The notes beneath the pieces were generated by a model. That model was not told where the DNA came from. It did not search any database and was given only the letters and a program-made list of their open reading frames with translations. Position numbers and translations under genes: made by a program. A stretch of 64,000 bases of DNA, from contig CANFKE010000013.1 in the NCBI GenBank assembly GCA_947447465.1, positions 1 through 64,000 of the forward strand. The letters run 5' to 3'. Source of the DNA: Chitinophagaceae bacterium (GTDB lineage: Bacteria > Bacteroidota > Bacteroidia > Chitinophagales > Chitinophagaceae). Of the stretch, positions 25,699 to 33,954 are shown one piece after another. Every line of letters begins with the position of its first letter. The stretch's first letter is position 1.

Positions 25699-25706
25699 TA
25701 AGTTTG
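25699..25706 (+). promoter_or_regulatory. -7 element of thioredoxin-like gene
   Basis: TAAGTTTG matches TAnnTTTG, ending 18 bp before the ATG at 25725. No -33 box is clear. Confidence 0.45.
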
Positions 25707-25724
25707 ATAAAACAATTGATACAA

Positions 25725-26888
25725 ATGAAAAAGCTTTCACTGTTATTCATCTTATCTGTTATGCTTATCTCCTCGGCAATAGCGGGAGAGATCAATTATT
25801 TTACCGGCACATGGGCCGAGGTAAAGGCAAAAGCCAAAGCAGAGCATAAGTACATTTTTGTAGATTGTTATACCGATTGGTGCGGATGGTGTAAGGTGAT
25901 GGATAAACAGACAATGCCGGATGCAGGTGTGGTAGGTATCATGAACGATAAGTTCATTGCTACCAAAATAGATATGGAGAAAGGCGAAGGGATTAGTCTG
26001 GCTATGAAATATCATATCAGCGGTTATCCTGCTTTCCTGTTCTTCGATCCCGAAGGTCAATATGTATTTCAGGGTTTTGGCTACAGCGAACCCAAAGACT
26101 TTATAAAAACACTTACCGATGCGCTCGACAAAAGCAAGCAGGTAAGTGCTCCGGGTTATAGCAATTCCCTCAATGTACCTTACCCCGATATGTTGAAGAA
26201 GGCCTATGCCGGAAATGGTAAAAGGACCTATCCTAAAGAAGAGGAAGTAACCGCTTATCTATCCAAGCAGAAAGATCTTTTCAGCGAGGCCAATTGGGCG
26301 GTAATGGCACAGTTTCACCTCAATGCGAAATTCGAAAAATTTTTCTTCGACAATCGTGCTAAATACCAAAAGCTGTACGGCCGTTTCAGTGTCCAGGAAA
26401 AGATAGACAATATCATCGGCAGCAATATGCAAAAGGCCATGAAAGAGAAAGATGAGACCAAATTCGAGGCTGCGCTCAAAATGATCGATAAATATGTGAC
26501 CGACGATGCGGAAGGAACAAAGGCCAACTATCGTATCTCTTTTTATAAAGAGACAAAGAACTGGAGCAAGTGTGTGACTGCGGTCAACAATCTTATCAAA
26601 ACTAAGGGTGATGCTGATCCTAATTACATCAATTCGCTTAGCTGGGATATGTACGAACATTGTACAGACAAGGCAGCATTGAAGTCAGCGATAGAATGGA
26701 TGAAGACGGTCATTGCAAAGGCCCCTCAATATGCATATCTCGATACTTACGCCGCATTACTTTCGGTAGCAGGTGACAAAAAGGAGGCCGAAGAAATGGC
26801 AGCCAAAGCAATAGAAGTAGGCAAGCAGGCAGGAGAAAAAACAGAATCCACCGAACAGCTTTTGAAAAAACTAAAGGAGACGAAATAA
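25725..26888 (+). CDS. Exported thioredoxin-like protein with C-terminal helical repeats
   Basis: A 387-residue protein with signal peptide MKKLSLLFILSVMLISSAIA, then a thioredoxin fold of the DUF255/Thioredoxin_7 type with the redox pair Cys53-Cys56 in DWCGWCKVMD and the cis-Pro segment ISGYPAFLFF. Residues 140-387 are helical and TPR-like (NYRISFYKETKNWSKCVTAV, SVAGDKKEAEEMAAKAIEVG). It probably acts as a periplasmic thiol-disulfide protein; the partner is unknown. The ATG at 25725 is chosen for the signal peptide; an upstream in-frame TTG overlaps the promoter element. Confidence 0.82.
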   Translation: MKKLSLLFILSVMLISSAIAGEINYFTGTWAEVKAKAKAEHKYIFVDCYTDWCGWCKVMDKQTMPDAGVVGIMNDKFIATKIDMEKGEGISLAMKYHISGYPAFLFFDPEGQYVFQGFGYSEPKDFIKTLTDALDKSKQVSAPGYSNSLNVPYPDMLKKAYAGNGKRTYPKEEEVTAYLSKQKDLFSEANWAVMAQFHLNAKFEKFFFDNRAKYQKLYGRFSVQEKIDNIIGSNMQKAMKEKDETKFEAALKMIDKYVTDDAEGTKANYRISFYKETKNWSKCVTAVNNLIKTKGDADPNYINSLSWDMYEHCTDKAALKSAIEWMKTVIAKAPQYAYLDTYAALLSVAGDKKEAEEMAAKAIEVGKQAGEKTESTEQLLKKLKETK

Positions 26889-26893
26889 AGACG

Positions 26894-26931
26894 ATGGCCG
26901 ATCAATAAATAGTTTGATCGGCCATTTTTTT
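26894..26931 (+). terminator. Terminator of thioredoxin-like gene
   Basis: A perfect 11-bp stem (ATGGCCGATCA / TGATCGGCCAT, 10-nt loop) is followed by TTTTTTG. Confidence 0.9.
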
Positions 26932-26939
26932 GCCCGGAA

Positions 26940-27377
26940 ATTTCTTTTACTTCAAGTAATTACTGCTAACTCATTCACTCACCATGCATTACGCTAAGAT
27001 GTCCACATTTTTGTGAATATCTTAATTTTCAGACATCACTCCGGCGTAGTAATTTGCATGTTCACCAACCTGGATTCCCTGCATCACCAACAAACCGCTC
27101 CTCGATTGGTCGGGCATGAGCGACATATCGCTCTTCGCTCTATCGCTCTCCGCTCCTCATTTAGTCGGGCATCATCGGGCATTGCGTTTTTCAATAAACA
27201 ACTGACTATGAACAACATATCAAATTCCTATGCCCGATTTTATTTCCACTTTCATCGGGCATCTGCACAAATCGCTCCCACTCTTTCGCACTTTCGCTCT
27301 CTACTTCGCTCTCCGCGCTCAATTTACTATCTTGTTCTCGGTTTGCCGTTTTTTCATAGCTTCTTAATACGCTCTAT
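26940..27377. repeat. Non-coding region with TCGGGCAT and CGCTCT repeats
   Basis: About 440 bp without a convincing gene. TCGGGCAT occurs directly at 27110, 27165, 27175 and 27255, and inverted (ATGCCCGAT) at 27230-27238. The inverted copy and the last direct copy form a 9-bp stem with a 15-nt loop (27230-27262). CGCTCT/CGCTCC units recur at 27129-27156 and 27270-27320, and GAGCGA-CATA-TCGCTC (27118-27133) is a small palindrome. A 122-codon frame (27013-27381) over it has repetitive, protein-unlike composition. The purpose is unknown. Confidence 0.6.
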
Positions 27378-28136
27378 ATGATCACCGCCAATAAAAAATA
27401 CCACTTTGTACTGCTGCTCCTATTCGTGGCCATTACATTTCGGTGTCATGCTCAGTTGACCGATGATAGCCTAAAAAAGATCATAGGTTTCAGGTACGAA
27501 CGCTCATTGAATAAGTCAGTTACTCAAGAGGAAATAATTGCCGGCAGATACTATGGCAATGCATACGAGGTATTCAGAGGCTATTTTCCGCATATTAAAA
27601 TATTTTCTTTCCTCCCCGGTCGCTCAGCCATCAATGGTAATAAGGTCACTTGCGAATTATGTCCCAAACGCCACTATGCCGTATATGTGAAGACAGGCGA
27701 ATCAGTTGATGTAAAGACACCTGCGGCATTTAATCGACTCATGACAAGATCCGATATCGCATTTACGAATACCGACAAAGCCTATTGCTACCTTATATTG
27801 AATGACATGGCCAATGGATTTCTGATATCGCCTGAGCAATACAGAAAAGCACTCTTTAAAGGATCTGTTCTGCTGGAGTCAAAAGACTTTTACGATTTCG
27901 ATTTCTGGAGCTTCAGTAAATTTGCCCGTATAAAATACGGATTCAAATACGATGAGCGCCGACAACACTATTTAGATGCATCCAACCGGTCGGTCTTCTA
28001 CATAGGAGTAGCAAATGATGTGAACGGAGAAAAACAAATGACCATCCATCAATTCAAGTTCGATAAAAATGATCGCCTGATGAGTCACGTAATGTTCCCC
28101 GATGATGAAAATTCATGGACCGAAGAAGGGATTTAA
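27378..28136 (+). CDS. Exported hypothetical protein
   Basis: A 252-residue protein with a signal-like start (MITANKKYHFVLLLLFVAITFRCHAQ). The mature part has a central CELC pair (TCELCPKRHYAVYVKTG) and charged, mixed alpha/beta sequence. I recognise no family. Composition and codon use look like its neighbours. It follows the repeat-rich non-coding region and stands alone, with 113 nt before the next gene. Confidence 0.65.
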   Translation: MITANKKYHFVLLLLFVAITFRCHAQLTDDSLKKIIGFRYERSLNKSVTQEEIIAGRYYGNAYEVFRGYFPHIKIFSFLPGRSAINGNKVTCELCPKRHYAVYVKTGESVDVKTPAAFNRLMTRSDIAFTNTDKAYCYLILNDMANGFLISPEQYRKALFKGSVLLESKDFYDFDFWSFSKFARIKYGFKYDERRQHYLDASNRSVFYIGVANDVNGEKQMTIHQFKFDKNDRLMSHVMFPDDENSWTEEGI

Positions 28137-28249
28137 AGTCCTGATAGCGATAGTTTGGTGAGCTTAAAATTGGAGATGAATGCCTGCGGTTATGCACAGG
28201 TAAAATGTATAGCATAACATAAATAAGTGAAAAAGATACAGACGGAGCA

Positions 28250-28987
28250 ATGATACGATCACGAACATTTGTAATAGGTGATATACATGGTGCGCTTATA
28301 GCACTGAAACAGGTCATAGAAACATTGGCACTAAACGACAATGACAAACTCATATTTTTAGGTGACTATGTAGATGGGTGGCCTGAATCGGCACAGGTTA
28401 TTGATTACCTAATAGAACTGGATACCCGATACGACTGCATTTTCATAAAAGGTAATCATGATCTGTGGTGTGCCGAATGGCTCAACGGAGGAACTCCTGA
28501 TACCACATGGTTATTTCATGGGGGCATAGCCACGGTTGATAGTTACAAAGGCATAGCAGAAGAAAGAAAATATAAGCACCTTGCCTTTTTCAACAAGCTC
28601 ATCAACTATTACGAGGATGACAACGGAAGGTTATTTATTCATGCCGGTTTCGCATCTATGCATGGCCCGGCCAAAGAACCATTTGAAAGTAACTATTCCT
28701 GGGACAGGACTCTCTGGGAGGTGGCCCGCACAATGGACGACCGTATAAGTAAGGATTCAAAATTATACCCTAAGCGGCTGCTGCTTTATAATGAGATATT
28801 TATAGGTCATACACCCACTTTGTATTACGATGTTGAAGAACCCATGCAGGGTTGCAATGTGTGGAACATAGACACCGGTGCAGCATTTTATGGTAAGATC
28901 AGTGCTATGAATGTGGATAACAAACAATACTGGCAAAGCGATGTGGTCATGCAACTATACCCCGATCATAAAGGAAGGAATAAGTAG
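28250..28987 (+). CDS. Serine/threonine protein phosphatase-type metallophosphoesterase
   Basis: A 245-residue cytoplasmic metallophosphoesterase of the PPP/ApaH group. The dinuclear metal motifs are complete: GDIHG (10-14), GDYVDGW (38-44), KGNHD (67-71), then HAGF and GHTPT histidines in the C-terminal half. Family members remove phosphate from Ser/Thr proteins or hydrolyse diadenosine polyphosphates; the choice is open. It is monocistronic. Confidence 0.88.
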   Translation: MIRSRTFVIGDIHGALIALKQVIETLALNDNDKLIFLGDYVDGWPESAQVIDYLIELDTRYDCIFIKGNHDLWCAEWLNGGTPDTTWLFHGGIATVDSYKGIAEERKYKHLAFFNKLINYYEDDNGRLFIHAGFASMHGPAKEPFESNYSWDRTLWEVARTMDDRISKDSKLYPKRLLLYNEIFIGHTPTLYYDVEEPMQGCNVWNIDTGAAFYGKISAMNVDNKQYWQSDVVMQLYPDHKGRNK

Positions 28988-29104
28988 TTTGTTTAGATAG
29001 CAGAAATGAGCACTAATATGATTTACTTGTAGTCGGCCTTTCACACTGTAAATGCATCCCACAAGTTGTTTTACCTGCTGTACATGTCAATAAGTAACTG
29101 ATCG

Positions 29105-29137
29105 TAAAAAAAGCCCCCGATCATAGACCGGGGGCTC
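29105..29137 (-). terminator. cphA terminator
   Basis: The stem AGCCCCCG / CGGGGGCT (8 bp perfect, 9-nt loop) is followed on the minus strand by seven Ts. Confidence 0.9.
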
Positions 29138-29159
29138 AATAGATAAACTTTAAAGATGC

Positions 29160-31787
29160 TTAGTTAGCAAGTACCGCACCATCTTCTTTCGCCTTGTATT
29201 CCTTTACCTGCTCCAGTGCATCAGGTATCACGTCACTAATGATCGTTATGAAACTATCCTTTATCGCGTTATTCAGCGCAAAGTCAATAGCCTCGGCTTC
29301 TTTCTTGATCACCGTTATTTTCTTCGTTGCATCAACAGAGTGTATGCCCTTTGTCATCAAAGCAATGATCTCTTCTTCTGTTCTGCCACGCAGGTGCTTA
29401 TCCTGTCTGATGATGATCTCATCAAAGATCTGCGCTGCCGCTTCACCCAGAGATATGATATCCTCGTCTCTTCTGTCACCAACACCGGCTATTACTCCCA
29501 CCTTCACAGATGCGTTCACTGAGTGTAAGAACTTACCTATAGCTTTCAGTCCATGAGTATTATGTGCATAGTCCAGCATCACAGAGTAGTTGCGGAAGTG
29601 GAACATATTCATACGACCCGGTGTTTGCGCCGGTGATGGTACGAATGTCTGTAACGCCTCACGGATATCCTCTGTTTTAAAGTCCTGTACATATACAGCA
29701 AGTGTTGCCGCCAGTACATTGGCAATATTGAATTCCGCCATACCCGAGAAGGTTAGCGGAATGTTGGTCACCTTCTCTACTCTTATCTTCCAGCTACCCT
29801 TCAGTATCGTTACATAGCCATGTTCATAGATAGCAGCCAGCCCGCCCTTAGCACAATGTTTCACGATCCTTTCGTTGGTCTCGCTCAGAGAGAAGTAGGC
29901 AACCTTGCACGTAAGCTCTTTGTGCATCTCATACACAAGGTCGTCATCTGCGTTAAGTATCGCATACCCATTAGGGAATACTGTATTAGCTGCAACCGCC
30001 TTCACTCTTGCCAGTTTTTCTATAGTGTCTATGCCGCCCAGTCCCAGATGGTCTTCAGCTACATTGGTCACCACAGCTACGTCACAGTTATGGAAACCGA
30101 GGCCGGCACGCAGAATACCGCCACGGGCACATTCCAGTACAGCATAATCAACTGTCGGGTCACGAAGCACGAACTCTGCAGATACAGGACCTGTACAGTC
30201 ACCGCGCATCATTATCTGATTCTGTATATACACACCATCAGTGGTCGTATAGCCTACTTTATAGCCCATCTGTTTCACTATGTGTGCGATAAGGCGAGTG
30301 GTGGTGGTCTTACCATTAGTACCCGAAACCGCTACAATAGGAATACGGGCGCTGGTGCCGGGAGGATAGAGCATATCTATTACCGGTTCTGCTACGTTCC
30401 TTGGCAAGCCATCTGTAGGGTCAAGGTGCATACGGAAACCCGGTGCAGCATTTACCTCAAGCACCGCACCGCCATTTTCGGCGAGTGGGGTAGAAAGGTC
30501 TTCAGCCATAATGTCTATACCGCAGATATTCAATCCTATGATACGGGCAATACGCTCAGCCATGAATACATTAGTGGGGTGCACATAGTCGGTCACATCT
30601 GTAGCGGTACCACCCGTGCTCAGGTTGGCGGTTGGCTTCAGCCACATCTCCTCCTTATCAGCAAGTACGGTCTCCAGGGTATAGCCCTTCTTGGCTATCA
30701 TGTCCATAGTAAAGTCGTCGATCTTGATCGCCGTAAGTACTTTTTCATGCCCATATCCACGACGAGGGTCCTGATTCACTATGTCTATAAGCTCCTGTAT
30801 GGTATGTTTGCCATCGCCTACAACTGCCGCAGGTGTGCGCAATGCTGCGGCTACAAACTTGTAGTTGACAACAAGCACACGGAAGTCGCGGCCGGTGATG
30901 AATTTCTCACAGATGACCGCACGGCCATAGACCTTAGCAGCCTTAAGACCTGTTACAGCATCTTCCCAATTACGAATATTAGTAGTGGCGCCCTTGCCGT
31001 GGTTGCCATTTACAGGCTTGGTAACAATTGGGTAGCCTATCTTATCTATAGCTGCCTGCAGGTCTTCCTCATCATAGATGATTCGGCCGCGTGGCACAGG
31101 TATCTCAGCCGCTTCCAGCAGGTTCTTGGTCTCCTCTTTATCGCAGGCTATCTCTACTGCTATACTGCTGGTAGTACTGGCAATGGTGGCTTGCACCCTG
31201 CGTTGGTTCACGCCATAGCCCAGTTGCACCAGAGAGTGGCGGTTCAGTCTGATATAAGGGATCTTTCTCTTAATGGCCTCATCTACTATAGATCCTGTAC
31301 TTGGTCCAAGGCGCTCATCCTCGCGTATCTCACGCAGGTTCTGAATGTCTTCGGCAAGATCGTAAGGGATATTGTCGGCAAGTGCCTGAGCTATCTTAAC
31401 TGCTGCCTTGGCGGTATAGATACCAGCCTTTGCTTCCTGATAAGAGAATACTACATGGTAGATGCCGGGCTCTTTGGTCTCACGGGTACGGCCAAAACCG
31501 GTATCCATGCCTGCAAGTGTTTGCAGCTCCAATGCTATATGCTCTATCACATGTCCCATCCACGTGCCCTCTTTGATGCGGGTATAAAATCCACCCGGAA
31601 CGCCTTCAGAACAACGGTGAGTATACAGAGACGGCATCAGTGCAGATATACGCTCCAAAAAGCCGGGAATAGTATCGGTAGGACGCTGTTCCATCTCTTC
31701 AAGATCGAGCAGCATGACAATAAGTTTGTGTCTGGTTGCGGACCAATAATTAGGCCCGTTCATCGCTTTGATTTCCAATATTTTCAT
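29160..31787 (-). CDS. cphA: Cyanophycin synthetase
   Basis: An 875-residue enzyme that builds the Asp-Arg storage polymer cyanophycin with ATP. The order is: N-terminal domain (1-160), ATP-grasp domain (about 220-470; VTKPVNGNHGKGATTNI, ICGIDIM, VLEVNAAPGF) that adds Asp, and a Mur-ligase-like domain with P-loop GTNGKTT (489-495) that adds Arg. The N-domain carries His79, Glu82 and His83 (GHVIEHIALELQ), the positions reported as the cryptic primer-making hydrolase site in CphA1. The length is normal. Cyanophycinase and isoaspartyl dipeptidase are not in the window. A long antisense frame over it is a codon-bias artefact. Confidence 0.95.
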   Translation of the reverse strand: MKILEIKAMNGPNYWSATRHKLIVMLLDLEEMEQRPTDTIPGFLERISALMPSLYTHRCSEGVPGGFYTRIKEGTWMGHVIEHIALELQTLAGMDTGFGRTRETKEPGIYHVVFSYQEAKAGIYTAKAAVKIAQALADNIPYDLAEDIQNLREIREDERLGPSTGSIVDEAIKRKIPYIRLNRHSLVQLGYGVNQRRVQATIASTTSSIAVEIACDKEETKNLLEAAEIPVPRGRIIYDEEDLQAAIDKIGYPIVTKPVNGNHGKGATTNIRNWEDAVTGLKAAKVYGRAVICEKFITGRDFRVLVVNYKFVAAALRTPAAVVGDGKHTIQELIDIVNQDPRRGYGHEKVLTAIKIDDFTMDMIAKKGYTLETVLADKEEMWLKPTANLSTGGTATDVTDYVHPTNVFMAERIARIIGLNICGIDIMAEDLSTPLAENGGAVLEVNAAPGFRMHLDPTDGLPRNVAEPVIDMLYPPGTSARIPIVAVSGTNGKTTTTRLIAHIVKQMGYKVGYTTTDGVYIQNQIMMRGDCTGPVSAEFVLRDPTVDYAVLECARGGILRAGLGFHNCDVAVVTNVAEDHLGLGGIDTIEKLARVKAVAANTVFPNGYAILNADDDLVYEMHKELTCKVAYFSLSETNERIVKHCAKGGLAAIYEHGYVTILKGSWKIRVEKVTNIPLTFSGMAEFNIANVLAATLAVYVQDFKTEDIREALQTFVPSPAQTPGRMNMFHFRNYSVMLDYAHNTHGLKAIGKFLHSVNASVKVGVIAGVGDRRDEDIISLGEAAAQIFDEIIIRQDKHLRGRTEEEIIALMTKGIHSVDATKKITVIKKEAEAIDFALNNAIKDSFITIISDVIPDALEQVKEYKAKEDGAVLAN

Positions 31788-31963
31788 ACATCACTAATTT
31801 TAGTGTATTAAGGTAACTATTTTATTGAGGAATACAAATTATCGGTTCCAATATTTGTTGAAATAAATATTTTATCTCTGTCTGATAATTTTAAAATTGA
31901 ATAGCTTATGAATGGGCAGACGATCACAGCCACAGAAGCGCTTACGCTCAATAGGTTCAGTAC

Positions 31964-31995
31964 TTGCACTTATTTGATACAACATAGTACTTTTG
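31964..31995 (+). promoter_or_regulatory. Promoter of NTF2-like/algI operon
   Basis: TTG (31964-31966), a 21-bp spacer, and TACTTTTG (31988-31995) match the Bacteroidota pattern. The leader to the ATG at 32079 would be about 75 nt. Confidence 0.6.
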
Positions 31996-32078
31996 CCCGC
32001 ATTGCACCGCTGTTTACAGAGCCTTGCCCCTATGTAATAAGTGATCTCTCAATACGAACTGTTAACAACATATAGCTT

Positions 32079-32501
32079 ATGAAACACATCATGATCATTG
32101 CCTTATTCCTGATATGCGGCCGGGAAGTATCGGCAAAAGGAAATAGAGAAGCCATTCGCACCATGCTCGCCGCTCAGGTTACTGAATGGAACAAGGGCAA
32201 TATAGAAGGCTATATGCATGGTTACTGGGAAAACGATAGTCTGCTGTTCATAGGCTCAAAAGGTCCAAGGTATGGATATGATATTACCTTAAAGAAATAT
32301 AAGGAAGCCTATCCCGATCAGGCACACATGGGACAGCTTACCTCGGTCATCACCCGCATGGAAAGACTATCGCACAAGTGTTACTTTGTAGTAGGTACAT
32401 GGGCGCTGAAACGCACTGCAGGAGATGTAGGTGGTAGCTATACCTTGCTGATCAAAAAGATAAAAGGGCAATGGATGGTAGTGGCAGATCATAGTTCATA
32501 G
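32079..32501 (+). CDS. Exported NTF2/SnoaL-like protein
   Basis: A 140-residue protein with a short signal (MKHIMIIALFLICGREVSAKG) and an NTF2-like fold of the DUF4440/YybH type: an N-terminal helix pair (AIRTMLAAQVTEWNKGNIEGYMHGYW) and the sheet VVGTWALKRTAGDVGGSYTLLIKKIKGQWMVVADHSS. Such domains bind small ligands or act as simple catalytic pockets. It sits 66 nt before the AlgI-like gene and may be co-transcribed. Confidence 0.75.
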   Translation: MKHIMIIALFLICGREVSAKGNREAIRTMLAAQVTEWNKGNIEGYMHGYWENDSLLFIGSKGPRYGYDITLKKYKEAYPDQAHMGQLTSVITRMERLSHKCYFVVGTWALKRTAGDVGGSYTLLIKKIKGQWMVVADHSS

Positions 32502-32567
32502 CTGATAGTTATTAATAAATAGTACACACTCCTATGGGAGCGATCATCAACAGATACAAGACGGTAC

Positions 32568-33950
32568 ATGCTTTTTAATTCACTGCAGTTTTTAGTCTTT
32601 TTTATGGTAGTCACACTGCTATACTATCGCATGCCGCGGCAAAACCAGCGTGTGTGGTTGTTATTAATAGCCAGCTGTTACTTCTACATGAGCTTTGTGC
32701 CTGAATATCTGCTCATACTGGCAGGTACTATTATTATAGACTACATTGCCGGCATACTTATCAGCAATAGTGAGGGCAGTAAACGAAAGGCGTGGCTTAC
32801 AATAAGTATCATAGTCAATGTGGGTATTCTGGTGTTCTTCAAGTACACCAATTTTTTCCTCGATACAGTAGCGCCTGCTATCAAGCCGTTATTTCCTCAT
32901 GCACACCTACCCTATCTGGATATTGTATTGCCTATCGGGTTATCCTTTCATACATTTCAGGCCATGAGTTATAATATAGAGGTCTATCGCGGTAAACAAC
33001 CTCCTGAGCGAAACTTTATAGTGTACGCTTTGTATGTGATGTTCTACCCGCAGTTGGTAGCGGGGCCCATTGAGCGACCGCAGAATATACTACCTCAGCT
33101 ACATGACCGAAAGGACTATAAGTGGGATAATGTAAAAGAAGGACTGGCGCGCATGTTATGGGGCTTTTTCAAAAAGGTGGTGATTGCAGACAGGTTGTCA
33201 TTGGTGGTAGATTATACCTATGGTCATACCGGCTTGTCATCATGGGCTATGTGGGTAGGAGCCATGTTCTACTCCTTCCAGATCTACTGCGATTTTTCCG
33301 GTTATTCAGATATAGCTCTGGGTGCCGCAAAAGTAATGGGCATAAAACTGATGGAGAACTTTAAACAGCCCTACATATCTCGTGGTATTACTGAATTCTG
33401 GACCCGATGGCATATTTCTTTATCTTCCTGGTTTCGCGACTATGTATATATACCGCTGGGAGGTAGCAGAAAGGGGGAGTTAAGAAGAAAACTGAACGTA
33501 TTTATTGTATTTATGCTCAGTGGTATCTGGCATGGTGCCAACTTTACTTTTATCATTTGGGGTGTGCTGCACGGTCTGCTGGTCACATTATTGCCCAACA
33601 GAGAAGGCCGAAAGGCCGTATGGTGGAGCGCAGTACTCTTTGGGGTCATCAACTTTATGGTGGTTACACTGTGCTGGGTCTTCTTCAGGGCGCGAACGGT
33701 AGGGGTAGCTGTAAGTTATCTCAAAGGTATGTTTACCTATGGCAAAGGAGTTACACTGTTGGGACTTAATGATGTCGAATTATGGTTGTGTGTACTACTT
33801 ATAGCGATACTTATGGTGCGCGAATACAGGTACAGAAAGCATCTCATACGCAGTAATGCCGGGTTTGCCGCTTATTGTGCGGTAATGGTAACGGTCTGTT
33901 ACTTCTTAGGTGTATTTGGTGAGAATCAGTTCATTTACTTTCAATTCTGA
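32568..33950 (+). CDS. MBOAT O-acyltransferase, AlgI-like
   Basis: A 460-residue inner-membrane protein with about 10-12 transmembrane helices. It has AlgI/DltB signatures: MLFNSLQFLVFF at the start, LPIGLSFHTFQAMSYNIEVYRG, YPQLVAGPIERPQNILPQL, DFSGYSDIALGAAKVMGI, FWTRWHISLSSWFRDYVYIPLGG, and the catalytic His in SGIWHGANFTFIIWG. In alginate and related systems it moves acetyl groups across the membrane for a periplasmic SGNH partner, which is encoded 4 nt downstream. Confidence 0.93.
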   Translation: MLFNSLQFLVFFMVVTLLYYRMPRQNQRVWLLLIASCYFYMSFVPEYLLILAGTIIIDYIAGILISNSEGSKRKAWLTISIIVNVGILVFFKYTNFFLDTVAPAIKPLFPHAHLPYLDIVLPIGLSFHTFQAMSYNIEVYRGKQPPERNFIVYALYVMFYPQLVAGPIERPQNILPQLHDRKDYKWDNVKEGLARMLWGFFKKVVIADRLSLVVDYTYGHTGLSSWAMWVGAMFYSFQIYCDFSGYSDIALGAAKVMGIKLMENFKQPYISRGITEFWTRWHISLSSWFRDYVYIPLGGSRKGELRRKLNVFIVFMLSGIWHGANFTFIIWGVLHGLLVTLLPNREGRKAVWWSAVLFGVINFMVVTLCWVFFRARTVGVAVSYLKGMFTYGKGVTLLGLNDVELWLCVLLIAILMVREYRYRKHLIRSNAGFAAYCAVMVTVCYFLGVFGENQFIYFQF

Positions 33951-33954
33951 CCCT

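Noticed and set aside
27110..27262. CRISPR-like array
   Set aside because: The repeat unit is 8-9 nt, spacing is irregular (10-80 bp) and no cas gene is in the window.
27013..27381. A 122-codon frame over the repeat-rich region
   Set aside because: Its product is built from repeated ALRS/SRAS pieces caused by the CGCTC repeats and shows no signal or domain; no promoter fits.
29820..31811. A 663-codon open frame antisense to cphA
   Set aside because: It lies fully within the cphA coding sequence on the other strand, has Cys/His/Tyr-rich composition without domains, and is explained by codon usage of the real gene.
31908..32075. A 55-codon frame upstream of the NTF2-like gene
   Set aside because: It contains a good promoter for the next gene inside it and has no recognisable sequence; kept only as a low-interest observation.
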